A stretch of 64,000 nucleotides of DNA from Acidobacteriota bacterium (GCA_021818105.1 JAKAFB010000009.1:1-64000); one strand, 5' to 3'; shown: positions 45,364 to 57,108, numbered from the stretch's first letter. Notes: generated by a model not told the origin, from the letters alone. Made by a program: numbers and translations.

Positions 45364-48300
45364 GCTGCACCTCTGCTGTTGCCGCCACCAGAGGCGACGA
45401 AGATGTGGGAGCTGCGTAAACCGTTTCAACGCGCGGCACACCAAGAACTCGTTTGTACTCGTGCGGGAAGACCTTGATGAAGCGCGGCTGCGCTTCAGCC
45501 CAGTGCTCGAGTATCCATGCTGCGCGGGGGCTGCCTGTAAGGTCCCGATGGCGCTCAAGTAGGCCGCGGACTTCGTTTACATCCGCTTCACTTTCGAGGC
45601 GCTCTAGATCGACGCTGGCCGTATTGCAGCGGCGCGTGGAGAAGTCGCCCTGATCGTCGTAGACGAAGGCGCGTCCGCCGCTCATACCGGCGGCAAAGTT
45701 ACGGCCAGTCGAGCCGATGACAACAACCGTACCATTCGTCATGTATTCGCAGCCATGGTCGCCTACGCCTTCGACAACGGCGGTGGCACCGGAGTTGCGG
45801 ACGGCGAAGCGCTCACCGGCGATACCGTTGAGGAAGACCTCGCCGCTGGTGGCTCCGTAGAGAACGACGTTGCCGACAAGGATACTTTCCTCCGGCAGGA
45901 AACTCGAGGTCTTTGGCGGGAAGGCGATAATGCGGCCGCCGGAGAGACCTTTGCCGAGGTAGTCGTTGGAGTCGCCTTCGAGTTCGAGTGTGACTCCCAT
46001 GGGGACGAAGGCGCCGAAGCTTTGTCCTGCAGAGCCTTCAAAGCGGAAGTGGATTGTGCCGTCCGGCAAGCCTTCAGAGCCGTAGCGCCGGGCAATCTCT
46101 CCGCCGAGCATGCCGCCCACCGTGCGATGCACATTGCGAATAGCAAAGCTGGCGCTTACGGGAGTCTTCGATTCAAGTGCCGGCATAGCCTTTGAGATGA
46201 GCGCGTGATCCAGAGCCTGATCCAGGCCGTGATCCTGCTCCTGCACCTTGCGGCGGGCCACGCGAGATGGCACGGTAGGAGCGTAAAGGATGGAGGAAAG
46301 ATCGATTCCCTTGGCCTTCCAGTGCGCTTCGGCAATCGCGGCATCGATCTTGTCGACCCGGCCTATCATTTCATTCATGGTGCGGAAGCCGAGCCTTGCC
46401 ATATGCTGGCGCACTTGTTCGGCAATGAAGAAGAAGAAGTTGATCACGTGCTCGGGCTGGCCCTGAAAGCGTGCGCGCAGAACGGGGTCTTGCGTGGCAA
46501 TGCCAACTGAACAAGTGTTCAGATGACACTTGCGCATCATGATGCAGCCCATGGTGATGAGCGGCGTTGTGGCAAAGCCGAACTCCTCGGCACCGAGCAG
46601 AGCGGCAATCGTGACGTCGCGGCCGGTCTGTAGCTTGCCGTCGGTCTGAACCTTGATGCGCCCACGCAAGTCGTTGAGCAGCAACACCTGCTGTGTTTCG
46701 GCGAGGCCGAGCTCCCATGGCAGGCCCGCGTGCTTAATGGAGCTGAGCGGGGAAGCGCCTGTGCCACCGGTGTCTCCGGAAATCAGGACAACGTCGGCAT
46801 GCGCCTTGGAGACGCCCGCCGCAACCGTGCCCACGCCAACCTCCGAGACGAGCTTGACGGAGATTCGCGCGCCTGGGTTGACGTTCTTTAGGTCGTAGAT
46901 GAGTTGCGCCAGATCCTCGATGGAATAGATGTCATGGTGTGGCGGCGGAGAAATCAGCCCCACGCCGGGAATCGAATGGCGCGTTTTGGCGATGACTTCA
47001 TCGACCTTGTGGCCGGGGAGCTGACCTCCCTCGCCGGGTTTTGCGCCCTGCGCCATCTTGATTTGCAGCTCATCCGCGTTGATCAAGTAATTCGTGGTGA
47101 CGCCAAAGCGGCCGCTCGCGACCTGCTTGATGGCGCTGCGGCGCGAGTCTCCATTCGGATCGGGCTTGAAACGGGCTTCATCTTCGCCGCCTTCGCCGGT
47201 GTTGGACATGCCGCCGAGGCGATTCATGGCGATGGCCAGCGTCTCATGGGCTTCCTTGCTGATGGAGCCGAAACTCATGGCGCCAGTGCAGAAGCGCTTG
47301 ACGATCTCCTTGGCAGGCTCGACCTCTTCCAGCGGAATAGGTTGCTCAGCGTACTTAAGGGTGAGCAGACCGCGTAGCGTGCAGAGCTGACGGTTCCGGT
47401 TGTCGATGAGGTCGGTGTACTCCTGGAAGGTGGCTGGATTGTTCTGGCGCACCGCGTGCTGGAGCTTGCTGATGGTCAGCGGGTTGAGCAGGTGGTACTC
47501 GCCGCCTTCGCGGTACTGGTACTGGCCACCGAGAACAAGCTCGGTTTCCGATTCCGTAAGCGGCTGGAAGGCGAACTCATGCTTCAACTGTGCTTCACGG
47601 GCGAGCACGTCCAGGCCGACACCCTCGATGCGGGAGGCTGTACCAGGGAAATAAGTGTTGATGAGCGACTCATTGAGGCCTACAGCTTCAAACACCTGCG
47701 CACCACGGTAGCTTTGCAGCGTGCTGATGCCCATCTTGGAGAAGGTCTTGAGCAGGCCCTTGTTAATGGCCTTGATGAAATGCTTCTCCGCCTGGATGCC
47801 GGAGATGTTGTGCGGCAGAAGTCCACGGCGCTTGAGGTCGTGAAGCGTTTCAAAGGCAAGGTAAGGATTGATGGCGCTGGCGCCGTAGCCGATAAGCAGG
47901 GCGAAGTGCATGACCTCGCGGGGCTCCCCGCTCTCAATGATGAGCGCGACCTGCGTGCGTGTCTTGTCCTTGACCAAGCGATTGTGCACTGCCGCCATGG
48001 CAAGCAGGCTGGGTATGGGAGCGTAGGATGCATCCACTGCGCGATCGGAGAGGATGAGCAGCGTGTAGCCATTTGAAACAGCAAAGGCTGCGCGGTTACT
48101 GAGCTCTTCGAGCGCGCGCCGCATGCCCTCTTCACCGTCTGCCGCGCGGAAGCAGGTAGACAGCGTGGTGGCGAGCAGATCGCCGGTGGAGACACGGCGG
48201 AGCTTTTCCAGATCGCGGTTGGTGAGGATTGGATGCGGAAGCTTGAGCGTGTGGCAGTTCTCGGGCTTCTCATCTAGAATATTGCGCTCAGTACCGATGT

Positions 48301-49948
48301 AGCTGATAAGCGACATGACCATCTCTTCGCGGATGGGGTCGATAGGCGGATTGGTGACCTGCGCGAAGAGCTGCTTGAAGTAGTTGAACAGGGGTTGAGG
48401 GCGATCAGACAGGCAGGCCAGCGGCACGTCCGTGCCCATGGAGCCGATTGGCTCTTCGCCTTTGGCGCCCATTGGAGCCAGCAATATACGAAGGTCCTCT
48501 TCGCTATAGCCGAAGGCGCGCTGGCGACGGAGCAGAGTCTCAGGATTGGAGGCAACAAGGCGCGACGGCTCGGGGAGATGTTCTAGGGTGACCTGCTGCT
48601 CCTGGATCCACTTGCCGTAGGGCTGGCGCGCCGCCAACTGCTTCTTGATTTCTCCATCGGCGATGATGCGCTTCTCGACCGTATCCACGAGGAACATGCG
48701 GCCCGGCTGCAGGCGTCCCTTCTTGCGGATATCCTCGGCGGGCACCTCTATCACGCCGGCTTCAGATGCGAGGACAACAAGGTCGTCTTTGGTGATGATG
48801 TATCGGCCCGGGCGCAAACCGTTGCGGTCGAGCGTGGCACCGATGACGCGCCCGTCGGTGAATGCGATGGCTGCGGGTCCATCCCACGGTTCCATCAGTG
48901 AAGCGTGGTACTCGTAGAAGGCACGCTTGTCCTCATCCATGTCCGGGTTGCCTGCCCATGCTTCCGGGATGAGCATGGCCATGACGTGCGGCAGGGAACG
49001 GCCGGACTGATAGAGAAACTCGACGGCATTGTCGAGGGAAGCAGAGTCGCTTCCCTCTGGCACGATGACGGGGAAGAGATCTTCAATCTTCTCGCCGTGA
49101 AGTGGGCTCTCCAGCACGGACTGGCGGGCATTCATCCAGCTCACGTTGCCGCGGATGGTGTTGATCTCGCCGTTGTGGGCGACGTAGCGATAGGGATGCG
49201 CGAGCTTCCAACTGGGGAAGGTATTGGTGGAGAAGCGCTGGTGTACAAGACAGAGGGCACTGGTAACCAGCGGGTTAGCCAGCTCAAAGTAGAACTTCTC
49301 TATCTGCGGAGCGAGCATGAGGCCCTTGTAAACGATGGTCCGACAGGAGAAGGACGGGATGTAGAAGTCCTCCTTGCCCTCAATATCGGAGACCGCCATT
49401 TCATTCTCTGTGCGACGACGCACACGATAGAGCAGGCGCTCAAAGTTCTCCTCGTTCATACCATCGGGACGGCCCACGAAAAACTGCTCGATGTAAGGCT
49501 GAGAGGCACGCGCTTCGCGTCCGATGGCGTCTCCGTTGACTGGTGTGTCGCGCCAGCCAATGACGGTGAGGCCTTCTTCGCGCGCGATGCGTTCAAAGAC
49601 ACCTTCACACTGCAGGCGACTGTGCTTGTCCACAGGCAGGAAGACCATGGCGACGCCGTATTCGCCGGGCTCAGGCAAAGGCATGCCGAGTTCGCCACAC
49701 TCGCGGGCAAAGAAGACGTGGGGAATTTGAATCAGGATGCCGGCGCCGTCACCGGTCTCAGGGTCGCAGCCAGCAGCACCGCGGTGGGTGAGGTTAATGA
49801 GCACCTCAAGCCCCTTGCGGATAATGTCATGGCTCTTCTCGCCGCGAATGCTGGCCACGAGGCCCATGCCACAGGCATCGTGTTCATTGCGGGGGTGATA
49901 GAGACCTTGATCGTCAGGAATGCGTTGGCGAAAATCCTGTGTTTGCAT
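45356..49948 (-). CDS. gltB: Glutamate synthase large subunit
   Basis: A 1530-residue amidotransferase/synthase. The N-terminal nucleophile is Cys26 in [12 protein letters not shown] after a short propeptide. The FMN domain holds [20 protein letters not shown] and [12 protein letters not shown], the [3Fe-4S] ligands are in [20 protein letters not shown], and the C-terminal GXGXG beta-helix includes [20 protein letters not shown]. The ATG at 49948 has AAGGA upstream. Together with gltD it assimilates ammonia made available by glutamine synthetase. The order gltB-gltD with an 8-base overlap and a shared terminator defines the operon. Confidence 0.97.
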   Translation of the reverse strand: MQTQDFRQRIPDDQGLYHPRNEHDACGMGLVASIRGEKSHDIIRKGLEVLINLTHRGAAGCDPETGDGAGILIQIPHVFFARECGELGMPLPEPGEYGVAMVFLPVDKHSRLQCEGVFERIAREEGLTVIGWRDTPVNGDAIGREARASQPYIEQFFVGRPDGMNEENFERLLYRVRRRTENEMAVSDIEGKEDFYIPSFSCRTIVYKGLMLAPQIEKFYFELANPLVTSALCLVHQRFSTNTFPSWKLAHPYRYVAHNGEINTIRGNVSWMNARQSVLESPLHGEKIEDLFPVIVPEGSDSASLDNAVEFLYQSGRSLPHVMAMLIPEAWAGNPDMDEDKRAFYEYHASLMEPWDGPAAIAFTDGRVIGATLDRNGLRPGRYIITKDDLVVLASEAGVIEVPAEDIRKKGRLQPGRMFLVDTVEKRIIADGEIKKQLAARQPYGKWIQEQQVTLEHLPEPSRLVASNPETLLRRQRAFGYSEEDLRILLAPMGAKGEEPIGSMGTDVPLACLSDRPQPLFNYFKQLFAQVTNPPIDPIREEMVMSLISYIGTERNILDEKPENCHTLKLPHPILTNRDLEKLRRVSTGDLLATTLSTCFRAADGEEGMRRALEELSNRAAFAVSNGYTLLILSDRAVDASYAPIPSLLAMAAVHNRLVKDKTRTQVALIIESGEPREVMHFALLIGYGASAINPYLAFETLHDLKRRGLLPHNISGIQAEKHFIKAINKGLLKTFSKMGISTLQSYRGAQVFEAVGLNESLINTYFPGTASRIEGVGLDVLAREAQLKHEFAFQPLTESETELVLGGQYQYREGGEYHLLNPLTISKLQHAVRQNNPATFQEYTDLIDNRNRQLCTLRGLLTLKYAEQPIPLEEVEPAKEIVKRFCTGAMSFGSISKEAHETLAIAMNRLGGMSNTGEGGEDEARFKPDPNGDSRRSAIKQVASGRFGVTTNYLINADELQIKMAQGAKPGEGGQLPGHKVDEVIAKTRHSIPGVGLISPPPHHDIYSIEDLAQLIYDLKNVNPGARISVKLVSEVGVGTVAAGVSKAHADVVLISGDTGGTGASPLSSIKHAGLPWELGLAETQQVLLLNDLRGRIKVQTDGKLQTGRDVTIAALLGAEEFGFATTPLITMGCIMMRKCHLNTCSVGIATQDPVLRARFQGQPEHVINFFFFIAEQVRQHMARLGFRTMNEMIGRVDKIDAAIAEAHWKAKGIDLSSILYAPTVPSRVARRKVQEQDHGLDQALDHALISKAMPALESKTPVSASFAIRNVHRTVGGMLGGEIARRYGSEGLPDGTIHFRFEGSAGQSFGAFVPMGVTLELEGDSNDYLGKGLSGGRIIAFPPKTSSFLPEESILVGNVVLYGATSGEVFLNGIAGERFAVRNSGATAVVEGVGDHGCEYMTNGTVVVIGSTGRNFAAGMSGGRAFVYDDQGDFSTRRCNTASVDLERLESEADVNEVRGLLERHRDLTGSPRAAWILEHWAEAQPRFIKVFPHEYKRVLGVPRVETVYAAPTSSSPLVAATAEVQHG

Positions 49949-50245
49949 GGCATCCTTCTGTTAAAGCGTTGTTCAGTGCCTGTTAGTGTTGCAAGCCGGG
50001 AAAGACACAGCCCCCGTGACAATTCCCGAGGGTTTGCCATGGTCTTGTTTGAAAAGGGCTGCATCTGCAGTCCTGGCCGTGTCAGGGATAGTGCTGAACA
50101 CTTTAAATATAACTGAAATCTCGGGAAAAAGAGTCCTGTAATACACAACCCTTGTTAAATCAAAGTAATCCGCGAGGAATCCCTGTGGCTGCAGAAGGTA
50201 GCCATCCGGGGGCAGCAAGTTGGGTGCGAAGCGGCCTTGTGTGGA

Positions 50246-52087
50246 TTAAAGGCGCCTTATCAATAGCTCGCGTTCGTAAATCATCTCGGGTGGAAGTTGG
50301 CTGTGTAGTTGGATGAAGAGCTCCTCGTGCCCCATGATCTCTTTGCGCCAGGCATCACGATCGACTTTCATAAGTTCATCAAAGCGCTCGCGGGGTAAAT
50401 TAAGGCCGGTCCAGTCAATATCTTGATAGCGCGGCACCCAACCAATGGGAGTCTCGCGGCCGTGACTGCGGCCATGGATTCGATCGACAATCCAGCGAAG
50501 AACGCGCATATTCTCACCAAATCCTGGCCAGATGAAACGCCCTGCTTCGTCCTTCCGGAACCAGTTCACATGGAAGATGCGCGGAGTCTCATCGAGTTCG
50601 CGCTGCATCCGTAGCCAGTGGCGGAAGTATTCGCCCATGTGATAGCCGCAGAAGGGCAGCATAGCCATCGGATCCCGACGAACCTGGCCTACAGCGCCAG
50701 TAGCCGCTGCCGTGGTTTCTGAGCCCATGGTGGCACCCATGTAGACACCGCTGCTCCAGTTAAAGGCCTGATAGACAAGCGGGAGGGTGGTGGAGCGGCG
50801 GCCCCCAAAGATAATCGCGCTGATCGGCAGGCCTTCGGGTGACTCCCATGCGGGATCGATGGTGGGGCATTGCGCAGCGGGCGCTGTAAAGCGGCCGTTG
50901 GGATGTGCGGCGGTGCGTCCTGTTTCCTTGCCGATGGCGGGTGTCCATAGCTCGCCGCGCCAGTCGAGGCACTCAGCCGGCGGCGAGTCCGTCATGCCTT
51001 CCCACCAGACGCCGCCCTCGGGCGTGAGGGCTACGTTGGTAAAGATTGAGTTGCGCGCCAGCGTGGCCATGGCCATGGGGTTGGTCTTGTGACCTGTGCC
51101 GGGCGCAACGCCAAAGAAACCAGCTTCGGGATTCATACCCCGTAGGTGGCCATGGCTGTCGGGGCGAATCCACGCAATATCGTCACCGACCGTCCACACG
51201 CGCCAGCCCTTCATGGATTTGGGCGGTATGAGCATGGCGAAGTTCGTTTTGCCGCAGGCGGAAGGGAATGCCGCGGCTACGTAGGTCTTTTCGCCTTTCG
51301 GGCTTTCCACGCCAAGGATGAGCATGTGCTCGGCCATCCAGCCCTCGTCACGGGCGATGTTAGAGGCAATGCGCAGAGCAAAGCACTTCTTGCTGAGCAG
51401 GGCGTTGCCACCATAGCCAGAACCGTAGGACCAGATTTCGCGTGTTTCCGGGAAGTGCACGATGTACTTGGTTTCATTGCACGGCCACGGAACATCAGCC
51501 TGTCCTGGCTTTAGAGGCATGCCCACAGAGTGCATGCAGGGAACCACTCGCTGCTCGTCCTTATCAATTTCAACGAACACCGGAGCCCCGATGCGCGCCA
51601 TAATCCGCATCTGCGTTACGACATATGCGGAGTCTGTGATCTGCACACCGATGCGGGACATAGGCGAGCCTACGGGCCCCATGCTGAACGGCAGAACATA
51701 CATGGTACGGCCCTGCATGCAACCCTTGAAGAGCTGCTTCAGGCGGTGGCGCATGACGTAGGGGTCTTCCCAGTTGTTGGTGGGCCCTGCGGCATCACGG
51801 GAGAGCGAACAGATGAAGGTGCGGTCTTCTACGCGGGCGACATCGCCGGGCACAGAGCGGGCGTAGTAGCAGCCGGGCCATTGTTCCTGATTGAGACGGA
51901 CGTAAGTTCCCGCTGCCACAAGACGATCGCACAGGAAGTCATACTCGGCCTGTGAACCATCCACCCAGTGAATGGAGCTGGGACGGCAGAGGTCAGCCAT
52001 TTTTTCAACCCAGCGGATGAGGTGCTTATTGGTTGTGAGAGGAGTTGAGCTAAGAGTCTGGTTGGGTGCGGCCGTTGAGGACTTCAT
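50246..52087 (-). CDS. pckG: Phosphoenolpyruvate carboxykinase (GTP)
   Basis: A 613-residue gluconeogenic enzyme converting oxaloacetate and GTP to phosphoenolpyruvate, GDP and CO2. It is of the GTP class: the P-loop is [16 protein letters not shown] with the characteristic reactive Cys, preceded by [30 protein letters not shown] and [16 protein letters not shown] are further signatures. The ATG at 52085-52087 is the first ATG in frame; AGGAG lies 13 bases upstream, which is long, and a TTG at 52135 is possible. The gene stands alone and is divergent from the small genes to the right. Confidence 0.96.
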   Translation of the reverse strand: MKSSTAAPNQTLSSTPLTTNKHLIRWVEKMADLCRPSSIHWVDGSQAEYDFLCDRLVAAGTYVRLNQEQWPGCYYARSVPGDVARVEDRTFICSLSRDAAGPTNNWEDPYVMRHRLKQLFKGCMQGRTMYVLPFSMGPVGSPMSRIGVQITDSAYVVTQMRIMARIGAPVFVEIDKDEQRVVPCMHSVGMPLKPGQADVPWPCNETKYIVHFPETREIWSYGSGYGGNALLSKKCFALRIASNIARDEGWMAEHMLILGVESPKGEKTYVAAAFPSACGKTNFAMLIPPKSMKGWRVWTVGDDIAWIRPDSHGHLRGMNPEAGFFGVAPGTGHKTNPMAMATLARNSIFTNVALTPEGGVWWEGMTDSPPAECLDWRGELWTPAIGKETGRTAAHPNGRFTAPAAQCPTIDPAWESPEGLPISAIIFGGRRSTTLPLVYQAFNWSSGVYMGATMGSETTAAATGAVGQVRRDPMAMLPFCGYHMGEYFRHWLRMQRELDETPRIFHVNWFRKDEAGRFIWPGFGENMRVLRWIVDRIHGRSHGRETPIGWVPRYQDIDWTGLNLPRERFDELMKVDRDAWRKEIMGHEELFIQLHSQLPPEMIYERELLIRRL

Positions 52088-52330
52088 AGAAGGAAAATTT
52101 CTCCTGCCTGGCGTCTTGGACGTATGAGCCGTCAATTTGCTCTGTTTAGCCTTCCGAACTGCCTGTGTTCAGTCCCATGCCCGCCGGGCCACAGGAAACC
52201 CTACCATATTGGACCCGTTCAGCGGCAAACGACAAAACGGAAGCAAAGCCCCTACAGTATCTCGGGGAGATTTTCTCATCCATGGCCCCGCCGCCTTACA
52301 ATGGATATGACTTCAAACCAGAGGAAATCC

Positions 52331-52513
52331 ATGCCGCTTTCCGGAGAAGCTATTCGCCTTATGAACTATCTTGACGACGTTGCCGTGACCCTGCGGCGCA
52401 TACTGGCGGCCGTACCCAACCTCTCACTCGAGGAGCGTGCGAAGGTGGCTGAGCATATGATGCAAACCCACCCAAACGCAGAAGACTTGGTGCGGGCTCT
52501 GAACGAAAAGTAA
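52331..52513 (+). CDS. Small hypothetical protein (60 aa), helical
   Basis: A 60-residue predicted all-helical protein (EAIRLMNYLDDVAVTLRRIL, then SLEERAKVAEHMMQTHPNAE). I recognise no family. GAGG lies 6 bases before the ATG at 52331, and the stop is 10 bases before the next gene, consistent with a two-gene operon. An upstream start at 52301 is possible but has no ribosome-binding site. Confidence 0.65.
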   Translation: MPLSGEAIRLMNYLDDVAVTLRRILAAVPNLSLEERAKVAEHMMQTHPNAEDLVRALNEK

Positions 52514-52523
52514 GGCCGGATTT

Positions 52524-53063
52524 TTGCTGAATTTAGCCATTATCGGGGCAGGGCCGCTGGGACGAGGCCTGGCCGTTGCAGCAGCGCAAGGTGGCTGCAA
52601 TGTGCTGCTGGAAGACGTGATGCCGAATAATCTGCACCACGCGCAGGAGGCACTGCGCCAGCGGTTGAGCGCTGCAGCTCTCCCTATGGTTTCCTTTGTC
52701 TCCACAATTGAGGACGCCGTCCGGCAGGCCGATTTGGTGATTGACTGTGTGCCCGACGAATTGGAATCGAAGCTTGAGATCCTCTGGCTACTGGACAGAA
52801 TGTCGCCGCCGCATACGGTGCTGGTGACACCCACGACAAGGCTCTCGATTGGCGATCTGGCGGCATGTACCTACCGCCCGGAGAAGTGCGTCGCCATTGT
52901 TGCGGAGGCGCGCGATTTAGCTCATGGTGAGCCGGTAGAGTTACTGCTGCGAACCGCGCCAAACACCACAGCGGAGACAGTCGCCCTGGTGGAAGGCTTT
53001 TGGAGACAACTAGGTTTTCTGCCGCGGTTTGAAGCGGATCCTCTTTCAGCCCAGCCAGCTTAA
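52524..53063 (+). CDS. 3-hydroxyacyl-CoA-dehydrogenase-type NAD-binding domain protein, single-domain
   Basis: A 179-residue protein consisting of one Rossmann domain: LNLAIIGAGPLGRGLAVAAA is the dinucleotide fingerprint, ADLVIDCVPDELESKLEILW is the 3-hydroxyacyl-CoA dehydrogenase strand/helix, and TTRLSIGDLAA takes the place of the catalytic-region SSLSI motif. The C-terminal helical domain that binds the substrate in full-length enzymes (about 280 residues) is absent, and the usual catalytic His in the GxHFFNP position is not apparent. It may be a regulatory or degenerate dehydrogenase. The start is TTG 52524. Its stop overlaps the convergent bshA stop by 4 bases. Confidence 0.72.
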   Translation: MLNLAIIGAGPLGRGLAVAAAQGGCNVLLEDVMPNNLHHAQEALRQRLSAAALPMVSFVSTIEDAVRQADLVIDCVPDELESKLEILWLLDRMSPPHTVLVTPTTRLSIGDLAACTYRPEKCVAIVAEARDLAHGEPVELLLRTAPNTTAETVALVEGFWRQLGFLPRFEADPLSAQPA

Positions 53064-54205
53064 TTTGTTCCAGCCAGAACCGATTCGTAGTAATGCACGT
53101 ACTGTGGCACGATTTTTGTGGAGCAGAAGTGCGTGCGTGCAGTCTTGCGGGCGGCATCGCGCATGGCTTCCAGTTTGCCTGGCGTTGTAAGCAAATCGAT
53201 GGCGCCGGCAGCCATTGCCTCCACATCTCCGATGGGGTAGAGCAGCCCGGTCACTCCATCGTCAATGACTTCGGGGATTCCGCCAACACGCGTGGCAATT
53301 GCAGGGACCTTGCATGCCATTGCTTCCAGCGCGGCAAGGCCGAAGGATTCCAATGCACTGGGCAGGAGCATCAAGTCAGCAAGCGCGAGGAGCTCGTTAA
53401 TGCGTTCCTGCTTGCCGAGGAAATGAACGCGTTCATGGATGCCTAAGTCGTGCGCGAGCCACTCGGCAGCGGAGCGGTCAGGACCATCGCCCACCAGCAC
53501 AAGCTGCGCAGGAACAGACTTGGTGACTTTTGCGAAGACCTTGACGACATCCACCACACGCTTGACGGGTCTGAAGTTGGAGAGATGAATAAGGATGGCT
53601 TCATCGGGTCTGGCGAGCCGCAGGCGCGAAGTGGCGCGCTTTTCCTTGTCGAGGATGGGCGTGTACACGTCGCAGTTAACGAAGTTTGGGATCACATCAA
53701 TGGGTCGCGTAATGCCGAAATCCGCTATCGTTTTTTCACGCAGGTAGTTGGAGATGCTGGTAACGCCGTCGCTCTCCTGGATGGAGAAGCGGGTGATGGG
53801 CAAGTAGCTGCGATCAAGGCCAACGAGAGTGATGTCAGTGCCGTGGAGCGTGGTTACGAAGGGAAGACGACTGCCACGTGCAGCGAGCATCTGGCGGGCG
53901 AGCAATGCGCTGACCGAGTGCGGTATCGCATAGTGCACGTGAAGCAGGTCGAGATTGTAGAGCTCCGCCACCTCGGCCATGCGTGACGCGAGCGCCAGAT
54001 CGTAGGGCGGAAACTCAAAGAGCGGGTAACTTGAGACGGGCACTTCGTGGTAGAAGATGCCGTCGTCGCGCCCACTGAGCCTGAAAGGCTGTGAATACGA
54101 GATGAAATGGATCTCATGTCCGGCTGCCGCCAGCTCAATGCCGAGTTCCGTGGCCACCACACCGGAGCCGCCGTAGGTTGGATAACAGGTGATGCCAATG
54201 CGCAT
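53060..54205 (-). CDS. bshA: N-acetyl-alpha-D-glucosaminyl L-malate synthase (bacillithiol glycosyltransferase)
   Basis: A 381-residue GT4 glycosyltransferase that joins GlcNAc to L-malate, the first step of bacillithiol synthesis. Family features are [77 protein letters not shown] and [20 protein letters not shown] with the GT4 E-x7-E element. The ATG at 54205 is chosen because the conserved N-terminus begins there; a frame running up to 54295 adds 30 unrelated residues. It follows the deacetylase gene by 92 bases on the same strand. bshB1 lies elsewhere in the window; bshC was not found. Confidence 0.92.
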   Translation of the reverse strand: MRIGITCYPTYGGSGVVATELGIELAAAGHEIHFISYSQPFRLSGRDDGIFYHEVPVSSYPLFEFPPYDLALASRMAEVAELYNLDLLHVHYAIPHSVSALLARQMLAARGSRLPFVTTLHGTDITLVGLDRSYLPITRFSIQESDGVTSISNYLREKTIADFGITRPIDVIPNFVNCDVYTPILDKEKRATSRLRLARPDEAILIHLSNFRPVKRVVDVVKVFAKVTKSVPAQLVLVGDGPDRSAAEWLAHDLGIHERVHFLGKQERINELLALADLMLLPSALESFGLAALEAMACKVPAIATRVGGIPEVIDDGVTGLLYPIGDVEAMAAGAIDLLTTPGKLEAMRDAARKTARTHFCSTKIVPQYVHYYESVLAGTN

Positions 54206-54297
54206 GGCGTTTGTCTCAGTTGAATTCTTGAGTTCTCTCGTTAGACGATGGCTGAGCGCAGGAAGATGCGCGCCTTTGGCCTTTGAGTGACTCAAAG

Positions 54298-55152
54298 CTA
54301 CTCGGTGAGCGGCAACAGATCTGCGTATGAGATGAGTTCTATCGCAGGGAACTGCTTGATCTTCTGCAGTGAATTGCGTTCGGCCTCACGCGAGGCAAGC
54401 AGGCGCGTGTTGGCCTGTGCCAGAGCCGCATCGTTGTAGCCGGGATGCGAAACGAGCTCGAACGTCCCCTCTGGCATGTTTTTGAGCAGGGCAGCAATGG
54501 TCCCGGCATCGAGGGTTCCTGTGGCAAGCACGCCAATGGCCCCATTCGTAGTGACAAGTCCCGCCTCAGCAACCAGGCGCAGGAATTCGGCCTCGTACCG
54601 CCGCATGAGCATGACTTCAAAGCGGCGCATGAGCTGCAGTCCGGGCGTGGCGCGCAGGCTCCAGGCAGGCTCAAAAGGGTTACGTATCGCCTGAATTCCT
54701 GCGCCCTTAGCTGCGCGCAGCAGGGGTCGCAGCACGCCGGGGAGCATGTGTGTGTGCTTGTGCGTGTCAACGTGGCTGAGGCGCAGGCCGTGACTCTGTA
54801 GGCGAGCAATCTGGGCCGATGCTTCAGCTTCGATTTCCGATTCCTTGATGCGTCCGGCGAGAAGCTTCTGAAGAAACGTGTTGAGCTTGGGCTGAAAGCG
54901 CCCTGTCTGTGCATCCACAAGGGTGGGAATCTCAGCTGGTTTCAGGGCCGGAGTGCCATCGACCAAAACAACATGGCAGCCAACAACCATGGCCGGGGCC
55001 GACTGGACCATTTCGATAGCCTGCTCGGTGGCGGGTGCGCACGACATCAGTGTGGCGCTGGTGAGCACGCCGCCTCGGTGGAGTTCCATGATGGCGCGAT
55101 TGACGCCTGCGGTCAGTCCGAAGTCGTCTGCGTTTACGATCAGTCGGCTCAT
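54298..55152 (-). CDS. ChbG/HpnK (YdjC)-family carbohydrate deacetylase
   Basis: A 284-residue metal-dependent deacetylase of the YdjC family. The metal-binding Asp pair is in LIVNADDFGLTAGVNRAIME and the histidines are in LRLSHVDTHKHTHMLPGVL. Relatives include chitooligosaccharide deacetylase ChbG and the hopanoid-associated HpnK. The Acidobacteriota make hopanoids, which favours an HpnK-like role, but no other hopanoid genes are adjacent. It sits upstream of bshA on the same strand. The substrate is therefore open. Confidence 0.85.
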   Translation of the reverse strand: MSRLIVNADDFGLTAGVNRAIMELHRGGVLTSATLMSCAPATEQAIEMVQSAPAMVVGCHVVLVDGTPALKPAEIPTLVDAQTGRFQPKLNTFLQKLLAGRIKESEIEAEASAQIARLQSHGLRLSHVDTHKHTHMLPGVLRPLLRAAKGAGIQAIRNPFEPAWSLRATPGLQLMRRFEVMLMRRYEAEFLRLVAEAGLVTTNGAIGVLATGTLDAGTIAALLKNMPEGTFELVSHPGYNDAALAQANTRLLASREAERNSLQKIKQFPAIELISYADLLPLTE

Positions 55153-55247
55153 CGGCTGAGTGTATCAAGTGAATGGGATTGCGCACACACCTAAGCGTAA
55201 CCACTGGTATGATGACTATGGGCCTGTAGGGCCCTGCCGCCAAACGT

Positions 55248-55324
55248 GGGCGGATAGCTCAGCTGGTTAGAGCGCCTGCCTTACAAGCAGGAAGTCGGGG
55301 GTTCGAGTCCCTCTCTGCCCACCA
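55248..55324 (+). tRNA. tRNA-Val (anticodon TAC)
   Basis: A full cloverleaf. The acceptor arm GGGCGGA pairs with TCTGCCC (one G-T), with discriminator A and an encoded CCA at 55322-55324. The anticodon stem CCTGC/GCAGG surrounds loop CTTACAA with anticodon TAC at 55282-55284. The T-arm reads GTTCGAGTC. Confidence 0.97.
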
Positions 55325-55362
55325 ATCAAGTCATCAACGCGGTATTTCGAGCCGGAATAGCC

Positions 55363-57108
55363 ATGCCACACCTGCCACGCATCAGGCGATGGATTAGCCG
55401 AAATCAATCGCTCCTGAGGCTGCTGATTTTGATCGCCACTCCCGTGGCACAGGCGTTTGGCCAGGACCGTGCCTCGACCGGCAATGTGGAATCAACTTAC
55501 CGCGGGTCCATACAGTTCGAGGAAATCGCGGGGAAGGCCGGACTCCACTACATCACCGCTACGGACGATACCAGAAACAAGAACCAGCCGCAGACAATGG
55601 TGGCGGGCGTGGCGTTGCTGGATTACGACGGCGACGGTTATCTGGATGTTTATCTCGTTGGCGGAGCATCGATTCCGTCGCTCATCAAGACTTCACCGGT
55701 CTACTGGAACCGGCTGTTCCACAACAATCACGACGGCACGTTTACTGATGTTACAGCGAAAGCCGGAGTTGCAGGCGCAGGCTATGGCAGTGGTGTGGCC
55801 GTGGGCGACTATGACAATGACGGCCGGCCGGACATCTTCCTTGCGAATGTCACAGGAAATCAACTCTTCCATAACAACGGGGACGGAACCTTCACGGATG
55901 TTACGGCAAAGGCCGGGGTGAGCGGCGCTACATTGGATGGCAAGAAGATGTGGTCCGTAGGCGCGGGATGGTTCGACTACAACAACGACGGCAAGCTCGA
56001 TCTGTTCGTCGTGAACTACTGCAAATGGGAAGTCAACAAGGATCCTGTGTGTCTGCTGAAGGAAGGTGTGAGGGGATTTTGCCATCCCAAACTCTACGCG
56101 CCCTTGCACAATACGCTGTATCGCAACAATGGCGACGGCACATTTACGGATGTTTCGCAGGAGACGGGTATTGCGCAGCACTATGGCAAGGGGATGGCCG
56201 TAACCTTTGCCGATATTGATGGTGATGGCTATTTGGATGCATTTGTCACGAACGACACAACCCCTAATTTTCTCTTTCACAATCTTCACGGAAAGAAGTT
56301 CGAGGAGATTGCGGTGCAGGCAGGCGTGGCGTACTCGGCGGACGGCGCTGCATTGTCGGGCATGGGAGCGGACTTCCGCGACGTAAACAACGATGGCCTG
56401 CCAGATATCTGGTATACCACTGTGGAACATGAGGAGTTTCCGCTGGCGCTGAATACAGGGAAGGGCGATTTTGTGGATGTAACCGTGTCCAACGGCTTGG
56501 CTGGCACTACGAACATGTCCGGATGGGGCAATGGCATGGTGGACTTTGATAATGACGGCCTGAAGGATCTGTTCGTTGCGCGCGCAAACGTGATGGACAA
56601 CATTAGCGAAGCAATTCCAGCTCGTCACTACCCAGAGCCGAATGCTGTGTTCAGGAACTTAGGCGGTGGCAAGTTCAAAGACGTGAGTGCAAGTGCAGGC
56701 ACGGATTTCCAAAAGGAGGCGGCACATCGCGGTGTGGCTTTTGGCGATCTGGATAACGATGGCCGCGTAGATATGGTTGTGTCTGTGCTGAACGGTCCCG
56801 CCGAGGTCTTCCACAATATCTCCGACGCTGGCAATCATTGGCTTCTGCTCAAGCTTGTGGGGACGAAGAGCAATCGCATGGCAATCGGAGCACAGGTCAA
56901 ACTCACGGAAGCAGATGGATCCGAGCAATGGAATGAAGTAACTACGGCGGTTGGATACGCATCCTCGAGTGACCCGCGCGTGCATTTCGGGCTTGGGAAG
57001 AACGAGCGAGCGAAGGAGATCGAGATTCGCTGGCCGAGCGGGATACGGCAAACTTTGCAGAACGTAAAGGCGGATCAAGTCCTGGAGGTTACGGAACCAG
57101 CGAAGTGA
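55363..57108 (+). CDS. CRTAC1-family exported protein with FG-GAP/VCBS repeats and ASPIC/UnbV domain
   Basis: A 581-residue secreted protein. After a signal region (LLRLLILIATPVAQAFG) there are at least six calcium-binding FG-GAP/VCBS-type repeats with DxDxDG signatures (LDYDGDGYLDVYL, GDYDNDGRPDIFL, FDYNNDGKLDLFV, ADIDGDGYLDAFV, VDFDNDGLKDLFV, GDLDNDGRVDMVV), forming a beta-propeller. The C-terminal ASPIC/UnbV domain is marked by GAQVKLTEADGSEQWNEV and VHFGLGKNERAKEIEIRWPS. The biological role of this widespread acidobacterial and planctomycetal family is unknown. The TPR gene that follows converges on it. Confidence 0.9.
   Translation: MPHLPRIRRWISRNQSLLRLLILIATPVAQAFGQDRASTGNVESTYRGSIQFEEIAGKAGLHYITATDDTRNKNQPQTMVAGVALLDYDGDGYLDVYLVGGASIPSLIKTSPVYWNRLFHNNHDGTFTDVTAKAGVAGAGYGSGVAVGDYDNDGRPDIFLANVTGNQLFHNNGDGTFTDVTAKAGVSGATLDGKKMWSVGAGWFDYNNDGKLDLFVVNYCKWEVNKDPVCLLKEGVRGFCHPKLYAPLHNTLYRNNGDGTFTDVSQETGIAQHYGKGMAVTFADIDGDGYLDAFVTNDTTPNFLFHNLHGKKFEEIAVQAGVAYSADGAALSGMGADFRDVNNDGLPDIWYTTVEHEEFPLALNTGKGDFVDVTVSNGLAGTTNMSGWGNGMVDFDNDGLKDLFVARANVMDNISEAIPARHYPEPNAVFRNLGGGKFKDVSASAGTDFQKEAAHRGVAFGDLDNDGRVDMVVSVLNGPAEVFHNISDAGNHWLLLKLVGTKSNRMAIGAQVKLTEADGSEQWNEVTTAVGYASSSDPRVHFGLGKNERAKEIEIRWPSGIRQTLQNVKADQVLEVTEPAK

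Noticed and set aside
48905-50116. A 403-codon plus-strand frame
   Set aside because: It is antisense to the 5' end of gltB, whose nucleophile and domains are all readable on the minus strand.
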